From assembly GCA_963678055.1 (NCBI GenBank), contig OY782679.1:2480001-2544000 (forward strand): DNA of 64,000 nucleotides, given 5' to 3'. Origin of the DNA: CAXXOK01 sp963678055 (GTDB lineage: Bacteria > Bacillota > Clostridia > Christensenellales > Aristaeellaceae). Positions 1-8,374 of the stretch are shown one piece after another (within the stretch, counting starts at the first letter, position 1; every line of letters begins with the position of its first letter). The position numbers and the translations under genes were made by a program. Under the pieces are notes generated by a model that made no database searches, had not been told where the DNA came from, and saw nothing but the letters and a program-made list of their open reading frames with translations.

Positions 1-476
1 TTCAAGCAAAGCAGTGTATGGTCGCTGCCCTCGGTAAGGTCTTTTTCCCAGTGATAGTCACATTCCAGCGCTAAAAAGCACTCCTGAATGCGCGGAGCGT
101 TCACGGTGGTTGCCGGTTCGGCTGTCAGGCCGGAGGCGGCGATTTCGTCAAGCTCCCACTGGTTATTCTGTATGGTTTTCACGCAGCGGTCGTACACATC
201 CTGCGCCGGAAAGTTCAGCACACATACGCCAGTATCCTTCAGCGTTTGATAGAAGTGCCCCTGCTTGTACACCGCCGACAAGATGGCGAAAAAACCATCT
301 GCATTGCCGGTAAAGGTCGCCCAGGATTGCAGGCAGGCATTCGGCTTGCCATCCGGTTTATAGGTCGTCGCCACAAACAGCGGTGACGGAATGGCCGTGA
401 CAAAGTCCATCCACGAAAAGCCATAGGTTTCCATGCCCTCCATGGTCGGCGGGATGGCGGAATACTCTTTCTTCAT
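1..476 (-). CDS. Flavin reductase family protein (3' end outside window)
   Basis: The minus-strand frame opens at an ATG at 476 and stays open to base 1, giving about 158 residues. The N-terminus MKKEYSAIPPTMEGMETYGF and the later blocks TAIPSPLFVATTYKPDGKPN and NACLQSWATFTG resemble the FMN-binding split-barrel fold of flavin reductase-like proteins. In that family FMN sits on the barrel, and the proteins reduce flavin or simply bind it. A second, more distant member lies at 40725-41231. The gene diverges from the HTH gene at 643. The C-terminus is missing, so the exact subgroup and substrate cannot be given. Confidence 0.7.
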   Translation of the reverse strand, partial: MKKEYSAIPPTMEGMETYGFSWMDFVTAIPSPLFVATTYKPDGKPNACLQSWATFTGNADGFFAILSAVYKQGHFYQTLKDTGVCVLNFPAQDVYDRCVKTIQNNQWELDEIAASGLTAEPATTVNAPRIQECFLALECDYHWEKDLTEGSDHTLLCL

Positions 477-582
477 GTCGATCCCTCTCTTTTCGGTCTA
501 ATTGTCAAACGCAAGCATACTGTACCCCCATTATACCCGGCAACCGCAACCGGTGCAACGCCAGCTCTTCAGAAATTACCGC

Positions 583-611
583 TTGACATATCTACCATCA
601 TTCCTTATTAT
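583..611 (+). promoter_or_regulatory. Sigma-A-type promoter of the HTH/hydrolase operon
   Basis: TTGACA at 583-588 and TATTAT at 606-611 are separated by 17 bases. The site lies about 30 bases ahead of an AAGGAG ribosome binding site (631-636) and the ATG at 643. This makes 643, not an upstream in-frame codon, the likely start. Confidence 0.6.
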
Positions 612-642
612 ATCCTATATTGGTAATATTAAGGAGTTTATT

Positions 643-1095
643 ATGCGTAACGATTACTATTCCGTAGCGCAAATCGCCGAGATGCTCCATATGCATCCCA
701 AAACCATACAGCGCTATATCCGCCAAGGCCAGCTGCAGGCAAACAAAATCGGGAAAAGCTGGCGTGTTTCCGGCCACGAGCTCAGCCGGTTTGCAGAGAC
801 AACCCAATCTTCACAGACTAGCACCCAGGCGGCGCCGCTACCGGAACGCACCAAAGTATCCGTTGTCATGGATATTGCGGTCATCGGCCAGGAGCATGCC
901 ACTGGCCTGATCCAGTCTCTCCAGGCGGCCATGAATGTAAAACCAGTTGAATACGATAAGGCCTCACTGTTTACGCAGTACATCAAGGAGCTTTCCATCG
1001 TACGGCTAACCCTGTGGGGAAATCTTCCGTTCTCGGCGGCCGTATTGGACTTAACGAACACATATCTCAACCAACCCAAGGAGTCAACGGAATGA
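643..1095 (+). CDS. Small HTH (MerR/excisionase-type) DNA-binding protein
   Basis: The 150-residue protein begins MRNDYYSVAQIAEMLHMHPK. Residues 5-50 form a helix-turn-helix of the excisionase/MerR kind (YSVAQIAEMLHM, KTIQRYIRQGQL, KIGKSWRVSGHEL). Residues 70-150 form a separate domain I do not recognise, possibly a sensor or dimerisation module. An AAGGAG site six bases ahead sets the start. The stop codon overlaps the ATG of the following alpha/beta hydrolase (ATGA), so the two are translationally coupled. A likely role is transcriptional control of the hydrolase or of its substrate response. That role is inferred from position only. Confidence 0.75.
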   Translation: MRNDYYSVAQIAEMLHMHPKTIQRYIRQGQLQANKIGKSWRVSGHELSRFAETTQSSQTSTQAAPLPERTKVSVVMDIAVIGQEHATGLIQSLQAAMNVKPVEYDKASLFTQYIKELSIVRLTLWGNLPFSAAVLDLTNTYLNQPKESTE

Positions 1096-1922
1096 ACAAG
1101 CAGAGTGTATTTCAATCCATTGCCGGGCGCGATGCCATTCGCGCTTTTTACAGCGGTATACTGGACATGGTGCCGCTGAACCAAAAAACCGTTACAACGA
1201 GCTACGGCAGCACCTTTGTGCTGGAAGCAGGCGATGTCAGCAAACCTGCTGTTGTCCTGCTGCATGGCTCATGCAGCAACAGCGCAGCCTGGTTTGGCGA
1301 TATGCCAGCGCTTGCATCGCAATATCACGTTGTAGCCGTTGATATCCCCGGCGAGCCCGGTGGCAGTCAAGAATACAGACTGAATTTCCAGTCCGATGAC
1401 CATGCCCACTGGCTACTTGAAACGCTGGACGCGCTTGGTATTGCAAAAGCAGCAATCATCGGTAATTCGATGGGTGGTTGGATTGCGCTGCAGTTTGCCA
1501 TTGCATTCCCAGCAAGGTGCACTGCCTTAGCCCTGATTGCAGCATCCGGTATTGTAGCGCCCAAAGACGCTTTTTTGCAGCAAATTGCAAATGCCAATAC
1601 GCAGGTGGATACCAGAAATCAAATCAACGAAACGATGACAGCCGAGGCCGCACTGCCCCCGGAAGTATTGGCCTTCATGGCGCTGGTTGCAGAGCACTTC
1701 CAGCCATACACGCAAGCACTTGCCGTTGCAGCGGACGAACAACTAAAGCGTTTGACCATGCCTGTGCTCTTTCTTGCCGGAACCGCTGATAACACCATGG
1801 ATGTACAGGCCGCCGCCAGTCGCCTGTCCGCGCTGGTGCCTCATGCACAAATCATATTGCAGGACGGCGCACACATCATCACAACCGCAGCGCAGCAGTT
1901 CCTTCCGTTCCTGATGCAGTAA
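1092..1922 (+). CDS. Alpha/beta hydrolase
   Basis: This 276-residue protein has the standard fold markers. They are the oxyanion-side HG motif in VVLLHGSCSN (about residue 55), the nucleophile elbow GNSMGG near residue 117, an acidic residue in the segment LAGTADNTMD, and a C-terminal histidine in DGAHIIT. These give the Ser-Asp-His triad of esterases and related hydrolases. There is no signal peptide, so the enzyme is cytoplasmic. It overlaps the HTH gene by four bases and is probably cotranscribed with it. The substrate cannot be told from the sequence. Confidence 0.85.
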   Translation: MNKQSVFQSIAGRDAIRAFYSGILDMVPLNQKTVTTSYGSTFVLEAGDVSKPAVVLLHGSCSNSAAWFGDMPALASQYHVVAVDIPGEPGGSQEYRLNFQSDDHAHWLLETLDALGIAKAAIIGNSMGGWIALQFAIAFPARCTALALIAASGIVAPKDAFLQQIANANTQVDTRNQINETMTAEAALPPEVLAFMALVAEHFQPYTQALAVAADEQLKRLTMPVLFLAGTADNTMDVQAAASRLSALVPHAQIILQDGAHIITTAAQQFLPFLMQ

Positions 1923-1946
1923 CCATGCGCCTGTTTACGGTTTTTG

Positions 1947-1976
1947 TTGACAAAGTCCACAGGCATCCTTTACACT
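1947..1976 (+). promoter_or_regulatory. Promoter of the rsgA leader
   Basis: TTGACA (1947-1952) and TACACT (1971-1976) are 18 bases apart. The start of rsgA is more than 260 bases downstream, which leaves a long leader containing a mini-ORF, a hairpin and a terminator-like stem. Confidence 0.5.
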
Positions 1977-2020
1977 AGTGCCGTTCCAAGAATATAACCT
2001 TTGAAAGGGGATGTGTTGAT

Positions 2021-2053
2021 ATGAAAAAACTGAGCTTGGTGATCCTGACCTAG
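2021..2053 (+). CDS. Possible 10-residue leader peptide
   Basis: An ATG at 2021, preceded by AAAGGGG at 2005-2011, opens the frame MKKLSLVILT and then stops. It sits in the long leader ahead of rsgA and could be a regulatory leader peptide. It could also be the worn start of a lost gene, because another frame (about 2019-2133) reads on for some 35 codons without a start codon. I do not recognise either. Confidence 0.2.
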   Translation: MKKLSLVILT

Positions 2054-2139
2054 AACTGCATATCTTGGCGAGCAGAGGCGCATTTACGCGCGTATGCCAT
2101 GCCGACCACAAGACCCTTTCTAACCATATGCTGTAAGCG

Positions 2140-2216
2140 GAGTACGAAGTATCGTACTCAACGTAACGAAGCCCGCACACAGCAGCTGCAAAGGCTGCTT
2201 GTACCGCGGGTTTTTT
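2140..2216 (+). terminator. Hairpin plus terminator-like stem ahead of rsgA
   Basis: A perfect 8-base stem (GAGTACGA 2140-2147 with TCGTACTC 2152-2159) is followed by CCCGC (2172-2176) pairing with GCGGG (2206-2210), an inner AGCAGC/GCTGCT stem, and six T at 2211-2216. This has the form of an intrinsic terminator 26 bases before the rsgA start. It either ends transcription from the 1947 promoter or acts as an attenuator. Confidence 0.5.
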
Positions 2217-2242
2217 GCATTCCAAATTTAAGGAGAATCTGG

Positions 2243-3307
2243 ATGATCGATCTGAAAACCTATGGATACCAGGAAACCGAAACACCGTCCAATGGCATGC
2301 TGCCGGGGCGGGTGACCGAACTGCGCCGCGAACAATACACCGTGATCACACCGCTTGGCGAGATTACGGCGCGGCTGCGCGGTAAATTCTACTACGACAA
2401 TCAGCAGCGTACGGACTTCCCCTGCGTGGGCGATTATGTACTGCTGACCCCCAACGAAAGCGGCATGTCGCAAATCGCCAAGCTGCTGCCAAGGCGCACC
2501 AAGTTCAGCCGAGCCGACCTATCCGGCCACGCGGCAGGCTATGCCAAAACGGTGCTGGAACAGGTGGTAGCGGCAAACTTTGACTATGTGTTCATCCTGT
2601 CGTCACTGAACCTTGACTTCAATGTAAGCCGTATACTGCGCTACCTGACCCAAACCGCCCAATCCGGCGCGCAGCCGGTAATCGTCCTCACCAAGGCCGA
2701 CCTGACCGCCGATGTGGAAACCCCCGTGGCCGAAGTACTGGCCGCCGCGCCGGATGTTCCCGTACACGCCGTGTCCAGCCACAGCAGCTTTGGGCTAGAT
2801 TCCCTGTCGCAGTACCTTAAGCCTGGAAAGACCATCGTATTCCTGGGCATGTCGGGCGTGGGCAAGTCCTCGCTGCTCAACAAGCTCATGGACAAAGAGG
2901 TCATGGAGGTCAAAGCCATCCGCGAGAACGATGCTCGCGGCCGCCACACCACCACCCACCGCCAGCTGTTTATGCTGCCCTGCGGCGCGATGGTGATTGA
3001 CACCCCCGGCATGCGCGAGCTTGGCCTGTTTGATGTGGACGAGGGTATCACCACGGCCTTTCCCGATGTGGAAGCGTTGTTTGAGCGCTGCCGCTTTGCC
3101 GACTGCAAACACAAGACCGAACCCGGCTGCGCCGTGCGCGCCGCGCTACAGGACGGCAGTCTGACAGAAGACCGCTGGAAAAGCTACCTGGCCCAGCAGC
3201 GTGAAAACGTATACCACAACTCCAAGGCCGCCTACCTGGCCAGTCGCCGCGCCCGGAGTAAGTCCATCGCCAAAATGACTAAGCAACTAGACACTGAGGA
3301 GTATTAA
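2243..3307 (+). CDS. rsgA: Ribosome small subunit-dependent GTPase A
   Basis: RsgA binds the 30S subunit late in assembly and hydrolyses GTP during its maturation. The 354-residue protein shows the circularly permuted GTPase order of the family: an N-terminal OB-fold (about 15-75), then G4 (TKAD), G1 (GMSGVGKSS), a switch region with RHTTTH, and G3 (DTPG). A C-terminal zinc-binding region has Cys/His spacing CRFADCKHKTEPGC. The length is normal for the family. The ATG at 2243 is chosen because AAGGAG lies at 2230-2235. The upstream in-frame extension lies within the terminator-like leader. The next gene starts four bases after the stop. Confidence 0.93.
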   Translation: MIDLKTYGYQETETPSNGMLPGRVTELRREQYTVITPLGEITARLRGKFYYDNQQRTDFPCVGDYVLLTPNESGMSQIAKLLPRRTKFSRADLSGHAAGYAKTVLEQVVAANFDYVFILSSLNLDFNVSRILRYLTQTAQSGAQPVIVLTKADLTADVETPVAEVLAAAPDVPVHAVSSHSSFGLDSLSQYLKPGKTIVFLGMSGVGKSSLLNKLMDKEVMEVKAIRENDARGRHTTTHRQLFMLPCGAMVIDTPGMRELGLFDVDEGITTAFPDVEALFERCRFADCKHKTEPGCAVRAALQDGSLTEDRWKSYLAQQRENVYHNSKAAYLASRRARSKSIAKMTKQLDTEEY

Positions 3308-3311
3308 AGCA

Positions 3312-4343
3312 TTGTCAACTCAACCACCGTTTGAATCCCTGAAAACAAGTCCGGTTTCGATGGATAAAGACGCGCTCCGCCAAGCCACCGGTAAACTGCT
3401 GGGCGTGCCGGTACTCCATATAGACTATACCGCAAAACCGCTGCATGGCGGCACACTAGGCGACGTACAGCTGATTGAAGGCAACGCCCGCACCACGAGC
3501 GGGGAAACGCTTGCGTTCCGCCTTGTGCAGAAAACACAAAGGCAATGGCTGCGTCCCGGCGATCCCCAGTCTTGGTCAAGAGAACATGACCTGTTCCAAT
3601 CAGACTTTCATACCCTTTTGACAGACACCTTCCAAAGCCCCGCCATCTATGGCGCGCAGAAAAGCCAAACGGAAACCCGCCTCTACATGGCGTATGCCGA
3701 GGGCACTTCCGGAGCCGCACTGACCCTTGACGACCTCGCCCTGGCAGCCCAGGCACTTGGCCGCTTTCAAGCCCACTGCCACGCGCAGACGAGCACCCTG
3801 CAGTCCATCCCCTGTCTGTCCGATGCCGGTGCCATGCGGCGCGACTTTGCCCAGTGGACACCGGACACTGCGGAGTATAAGTATCTGCACTCCGCAGGCT
3901 GCGCGCTGCCCCCTCAGCTTAATCATATGCTACTGGACATACAACAAAGCGCCGATGCCGTATTCTCAAGCATGACTGACCTGCCGCAGGTACTTTGCCA
4001 CCGCGATTACTGGACAGAAAACATCTTTGTGGCAGGTGATCGCATCATCGCCATTGATTGGGACTGCGCCGGGTGGGGTGTCCCCGGCGAAGACCTTGCC
4101 AGCCTGATCGCTGATGAAACGCCCGACGGGCAAATCGGCACGTATGCCAAACGCCTGCTTCCAGCTTACTACAAAGGCATCGGGGAGAGTCTACGACTCC
4201 CCCCGATGGAAACACTGCCGCTTCGCCAGATGATTTTGTTTAAGTTCGGGTACCGGTTTTTGCAGCAGCTGATGTATGCGCCTTCACAAGCGCTGAAAGA
4301 CAACGCCGTCCAGAAGCTTGCGGAAATCAATGCCCTGCCGTAA
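3312..4343 (+). CDS. Aminoglycoside phosphotransferase-like kinase
   Basis: This 343-residue protein belongs to the APH/choline kinase fold. The catalytic loop is visible as HRDYWTENIF (about residue 231) and the metal-binding Asp as AIDWDCAG (about 248). The start is a TTG at 3312 with GGAG at 3299-3302 inside the end of rsgA. The first ATG (3360) has no ribosome binding site, so a TTG start is more likely. The tight spacing suggests cotranscription with rsgA. The substrate is unknown: family members phosphorylate antibiotics, choline, sugars or other small molecules, and nothing here points to resistance. Confidence 0.75.
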   Translation: MSTQPPFESLKTSPVSMDKDALRQATGKLLGVPVLHIDYTAKPLHGGTLGDVQLIEGNARTTSGETLAFRLVQKTQRQWLRPGDPQSWSREHDLFQSDFHTLLTDTFQSPAIYGAQKSQTETRLYMAYAEGTSGAALTLDDLALAAQALGRFQAHCHAQTSTLQSIPCLSDAGAMRRDFAQWTPDTAEYKYLHSAGCALPPQLNHMLLDIQQSADAVFSSMTDLPQVLCHRDYWTENIFVAGDRIIAIDWDCAGWGVPGEDLASLIADETPDGQIGTYAKRLLPAYYKGIGESLRLPPMETLPLRQMILFKFGYRFLQQLMYAPSQALKDNAVQKLAEINALP

Positions 4344-4347
4344 GCAT

Positions 4348-5523
4348 TCAAGTACGCTCCGATAAATCCGCGGTGTCCCGGTTGATTTTCTCGCTGGCAA
4401 GTACCATCACCACCAGCAGTACCGCAAGTGCGTAAGGCAAAATGCTCAGTGTCAGCACGGCCGAGACCGCGCCAATCAGCGGCGGCATGAAGGTGCTGCC
4501 CACATAGGCAGTCGCCATCGAGAGCCCGATCACCGTCTGCGAAGCGGCTTTGCCAAAGCGCTGCGGCACCAGGTAGATCATGCTGGGATAGATTGGCGCA
4601 CAGCCAAGCCCGATTAAAATCAGACCCACCATACTCACCACCGGTGGCAACGGGAGCAGCAAGGTGGCGACCCCGCCTGCGATAACGACCAATCCTCCAC
4701 GAATCAAATATTCGCTCTTGATCTTTTCCGAAAGCAGTCCATTGATAAAGCGGCCCACGGTAATGCCGCCGTAATACAGCGATACCCAAAACGCCGCGTT
4801 TGCGGGCGTTATGCCCCGCTGCGTGGTCAGGTAGCTGGCCGCCCACAGTCCAACGCCGATCTCCAGCGAGCAATAGCAAAAGAATGTAAACAGCGATGCT
4901 TTGACCCCGCGTATTTTTAAAGCGTCACGGTTTTTCACATGCCCGCCACCCTGTGCCGCCTGCTCCGCTGCGGCCGTTTCCGGCACCGTCCATAAGCGTT
5001 TTGATGCCCACAGCCCTGCAACCAGCGCTGCCTGCACAATACCGATAGTGACATAGCCCGTGCGCCAGCTGCCGCCGCCGCTTAAAAACGCGGCGATGAC
5101 CAGCGGGCCGCCCGTCGCTCCCACACCCCAAAAACAGTGCAGCCAGTTCATGTGCCGGGGCTTGTAGTGGATGGCGACAAAGTTGTTCAGCGCCGCGTCC
5201 ACCGCCCCTGCGCCCAGACCCAGCGGCACGGCAAAGAGCAGCAGCATCCACACCGCTGTCGCGCTTGCAAAGCCCAGCAAAGCAACGGCTGTCAGCATAA
5301 CGCTGTAGGTAACCACGCGCCACGTGCCCATGCTGCGGATAACGCGCGCAGACATGAGGCTGGACAAAATCGTGCCCCCGGAAATGACCATAGCAATCAG
5401 CCCGGCCAGCGTGATGGGCGCGCCGATATCAGTATACATCACCGTCCACGCAGTGCCAAGCATGGAATCCGGCAGCCCAAGGCTGATGAATGCTAGGTAG
5501 ATGATCAATAGCAATGCCGTCAT
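4348..5523 (-). CDS. MFS transporter
   Basis: This 391-residue integral membrane protein has about twelve hydrophobic helices, beginning MTALLLIIYLAFISLGLPDS. The N-terminal stretch FISLGLPDSMLGTAWTVMY is typical of a group of MFS carriers found beside sugar and metabolite genes in Clostridia. It converges on the phosphotransferase gene with only four bases between their stops. Upstream (minus strand) lies a symporter gene, separated by a strong hairpin at 5563-5591. The transported compound is unknown. Confidence 0.85.
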   Translation of the reverse strand: MTALLLIIYLAFISLGLPDSMLGTAWTVMYTDIGAPITLAGLIAMVISGGTILSSLMSARVIRSMGTWRVVTYSVMLTAVALLGFASATAVWMLLLFAVPLGLGAGAVDAALNNFVAIHYKPRHMNWLHCFWGVGATGGPLVIAAFLSGGGSWRTGYVTIGIVQAALVAGLWASKRLWTVPETAAAEQAAQGGGHVKNRDALKIRGVKASLFTFFCYCSLEIGVGLWAASYLTTQRGITPANAAFWVSLYYGGITVGRFINGLLSEKIKSEYLIRGGLVVIAGGVATLLLPLPPVVSMVGLILIGLGCAPIYPSMIYLVPQRFGKAASQTVIGLSMATAYVGSTFMPPLIGAVSAVLTLSILPYALAVLLVVMVLASEKINRDTADLSERT

Positions 5524-5562
5524 AGCTTCACCTCATCATGGGAGCGAGTTATTTTCATCAAT

Positions 5563-5591
5563 GCACCGGCAGGTTTGCTGCCTGCCGGTGC
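5563..5591 (-). terminator. Strong hairpin between symporter and MFS genes
   Basis: GCACCGGCAGG (5563-5573) pairs perfectly with CCTGCCGGTGC (5581-5591) across a 7-base loop. No T-tract follows on either strand. It may be an RNA processing or stability element, or a weak terminator after the symporter gene. Confidence 0.4.
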
Positions 5592-5607
5592 CAAGTTTTA
5601 GCTTCTA

Positions 5608-7005
5608 CTATTTCGTGGCCTTTTTCTTTTTACCCAGCATGAGCAGTAGCATCAGGATAAAGTACACGACCAGCAGGCCGATGGTCAGCCAGGTCATTTG
5701 AGTGGAGTTGGGCGCGATGGCAACCAGCAGCAGCATCGGCGCGCCCAGCAGGATGGCAAAACCCGATCCTACCAGCAGGTTAGTCGATGCGCGGGACTGA
5801 AACAGCGGGTCCACTTCGCGCAGCAGCAGCACGCCGGAGGAAATGGTGCCCGTCATCATCCCGTACATGGACAAAAGCCCCGCATAATAGTAATCCGGAT
5901 ACAGGCGTTTGCAGATAAATTTCAGGTAGAAGAATGTCACCGCCGCACCAAACACCGCCATAAGTACGAATGGGAGCCAAAGGGCTTCCAGCTGCTGAAT
6001 GTCGATGGAGGCAATGCCGGTCACGATCATCAAATCAAAGAAAAATCCCGAAATACGGCTGAGCAGATAATTGTTCTGGTACTGATGGGTCATCCACTTG
6101 CTTTTGCGAAGCACGAACATGATCGACCGAAACAGCATCGCGATCAGCGCGCCGATGAGGAAGTTAAAGCCCCATAGCAGCTGCGTGACGGTGTGGGCCG
6201 TCCCTTCGCCAAGCGAGGACGACAGCGATGTCAGCCCCACAATGACCCCGTAGGTGATCAGGTACACCGTAAGCACCAGCGCCATTTGGATGGTCAGCTT
6301 GTCCACCGCCTGCGAGATGGGAATCTCGTTGGGGTCCTGGAACACGCCTACGCCGCCTTCGCGCATCATTTCTTCATCGTCGGTCTGCTTCACGCGCTTG
6401 ATTTTCCCCTTGCGCTGTAAATAGTTCAAGTAAATCACTCCAACGACGCAAGCGCTGATAAACCCGGCCGCCGCCAGCGAAACCGCAAACGAATGTCCTC
6501 CCAGAAAGCCCAGGCCTTCGTACGTTGTCCCAATGTTGTTGGCTTGACCAGGCCCCTGGCCGTAGCCCATCGGCAGCAGAATGCCCGCAGCCTTGAACAT
6601 GTCCGGCATGATGGTATAGGAAAGGCCAACCGAAATAAGCAGCCCCAGCAAAGCCTGCAATACATAGGTACTGGCAATCAGCGCGCCGGACTTCATGCCG
6701 ACACGCCCAACCCCGTCCTGTAGTTTCTCTTTGCGGATTGTGCGGATGGATAGTGCAATAAACCCAATGGCAAGCCCGTGATAGGTGAGCATTTCTAAAA
6801 GTGCAACATCAATTTGAATCCAGCCGGTTAACCGCAGCCCCAGCAGCAGAAAGCCGCCGAGTACCGCCGTTGGCAATAATAGTTTTTGAATCACAGGTAG
6901 TTTTCTGCGTAGGATGTTGGAAATCAATAAAATGGCAGAAATGATGCCAAGTTGCAGGATCAGGTTCCAAAGCTGGGTATTGGATGCTGAAAATTCCATG
7001 ATCAT
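5608..7005 (-). CDS. Sodium/glutamate symporter family protein (GltS-like)
   Basis: This 465-residue membrane protein has about ten to twelve hydrophobic helices. The GltS-family blocks are LPTAVLGGFLLLGLRL near the N-terminus, GYGQGPGQANNIG (a glycine-rich re-entrant loop, about residue 148), and a mirrored MYGMMTGTISSGVLLLR (about 380). The family imports glutamate with Na+. Clostridial relatives with this divergence may carry other anions, so glutamate is not certain. The ATG overlaps the TGA of the acyltransferase gene upstream (ATGA), implying one transcript. Confidence 0.85.
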   Translation of the reverse strand: MIMEFSASNTQLWNLILQLGIISAILLISNILRRKLPVIQKLLLPTAVLGGFLLLGLRLTGWIQIDVALLEMLTYHGLAIGFIALSIRTIRKEKLQDGVGRVGMKSGALIASTYVLQALLGLLISVGLSYTIMPDMFKAAGILLPMGYGQGPGQANNIGTTYEGLGFLGGHSFAVSLAAAGFISACVVGVIYLNYLQRKGKIKRVKQTDDEEMMREGGVGVFQDPNEIPISQAVDKLTIQMALVLTVYLITYGVIVGLTSLSSSLGEGTAHTVTQLLWGFNFLIGALIAMLFRSIMFVLRKSKWMTHQYQNNYLLSRISGFFFDLMIVTGIASIDIQQLEALWLPFVLMAVFGAAVTFFYLKFICKRLYPDYYYAGLLSMYGMMTGTISSGVLLLREVDPLFQSRASTNLLVGSGFAILLGAPMLLLVAIAPNSTQMTWLTIGLLVVYFILMLLLMLGKKKKATK

Positions 7006-8201
7006 GTTTGTGCGGCGATGGTTTCATCGTCGCACGCTCCTTTCGCGTTATTCTTACAGTACAAGTAAATACGACGATATTTCAGCGCTGAGTACCCGCT
7101 TTGACTGCGAATTTCATAGTACTCATTGCTGGTGGTTTCGAACACGAGGGTATTGATGCCGACAATCGCCAGATCAGATATCTCATCCAGCGGAAACTGT
7201 AATGACCCAAATGTCAGCATAGATCGGGTGATAGCTACCGTGCCGGATTCCAGTAGTTCGTCCTTTTCACAGGGTGTAATCCGAAACAGCGACAAGCCTT
7301 CATCCCGTGTGATCACCCCGTCGCCTGCGCGGCAGACAAGGTCCTTTGTTTGCTCCTGTTGCCACCGGTCCCAATCAGTCACGGTGGAGTACGGGATTTC
7401 TACGCTGTTTTCGCTTTCCAGCATCCCGGTTTGGGTGTAGCGCATATCCAGCCCGCAGGGGCAAAAAAAGCGATCGCCCTGGCTTTGGATTGTGCTTATC
7501 TGCCCGCAGTGGGGGCAGAGGTAGAGCGCTGTCTCGATGCTTTCGGCCAAGTTCTTCCCGGTATAAATTGCAGGAGCAGACTTCTGGCGCTCGTAAGCGT
7601 CCTCGTGCAGATCGCGGCAGATCAGGGCGTGGACTTCATCGGTTGTCATGGCCTGCAGCTGCTCTTTCGTATAGCGACCCACCTCATACCCGCGCACCGG
7701 CCCGCGCCGCCCTTTTCTGGCCCAGCGTGGATGCTTGAAATACCCGCCTTCAATGCGGTAGGTAATCAGCTGGCACTTCGCCATGCGTACCAGCGTTGCC
7801 GAGGCTTGGGTAATCTCCCCGGTCAGGCCGTTGTAACTGCGGTTGCCCTCCGGAAACAGGTTGACGCACCTTCCGGCTTTAATACTATTGAGTATCTCGC
7901 GCACGGTGCGGATTTCGGTTTTGCCCTTCATGCGGACAATCGGTGCAAAAAACAGCTTGATTAAAACCGTGATGATGCCTTTACGAAACACATGCTCGCT
8001 GGCAACAACGCGCATCGCTTGTCCGTAGCTCAGGCCCAAAAGGCCCAAATCAATATCCAGTGTGTGGTTGCCCATGATAATTGCCGGGCCTTCGATTTTC
8101 TTCTCATGCTTGTATCGGTAGCCAATCAGCAGCCAGACGAATGGACGAACCAATGTAAAAAATATCGTCCACGCTACCTGTTGCCCGTAGTGTTTCTTCA
8201 T
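7002..8201 (-). CDS. PlsC-like acyltransferase with C-terminal zinc ribbon
   Basis: Residues 1-230 form a 1-acylglycerol-3-phosphate acyltransferase domain. They include a hydrophobic N-terminus, the catalytic motif NHTLDIDLG (HX4D, about residue 46) and the acceptor-binding motif LFPEGNRSYNG (about 115). The family transfers an acyl chain to lysophosphatidate at the membrane. Residues 231-399 are unusual: a Cys pair CPHCG and a second pair CPCG form a zinc-ribbon-like module, followed by a region that may fold as a PH-like domain. Ordinary PlsC proteins are 200-260 residues, so this is a fusion. It is coupled to the GltS-like gene. Confidence 0.8.
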   Translation of the reverse strand: MKKHYGQQVAWTIFFTLVRPFVWLLIGYRYKHEKKIEGPAIIMGNHTLDIDLGLLGLSYGQAMRVVASEHVFRKGIITVLIKLFFAPIVRMKGKTEIRTVREILNSIKAGRCVNLFPEGNRSYNGLTGEITQASATLVRMAKCQLITYRIEGGYFKHPRWARKGRRGPVRGYEVGRYTKEQLQAMTTDEVHALICRDLHEDAYERQKSAPAIYTGKNLAESIETALYLCPHCGQISTIQSQGDRFFCPCGLDMRYTQTGMLESENSVEIPYSTVTDWDRWQQEQTKDLVCRAGDGVITRDEGLSLFRITPCEKDELLESGTVAITRSMLTFGSLQFPLDEISDLAIVGINTLVFETTSNEYYEIRSQSGYSALKYRRIYLYCKNNAKGACDDETIAAQT

Positions 8202-8374
8202 GCGTGTCCTCCCCGGTGGGATGCGTTCCCATACCCACTATTTATACCTTATTTTACATGCCGACGCAAGCCGAAGATACGCTTCAATGCACACCCCGAA
8301 AATTGACGAACGGCATAGAATATGTTACAAAAGAAGCACAAAAGGCTTGCAAAGCCATAGGAGTTTTATGTTCG

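Noticed and set aside
2161..2216. ACCGCGGG before a T-tract considered as a T-box riboswitch
   Set aside because: The conserved T-box sequence and specifier stem are not present, and rsgA is not a usual T-box target. It fits an ordinary terminator better.
8204..8374. N-terminal extension of the radical SAM aminomutase to an upstream ATG
   Set aside because: The added residues do not resemble the family and overlap the divergent acyltransferase promoter area. A better-placed start exists at 8375.
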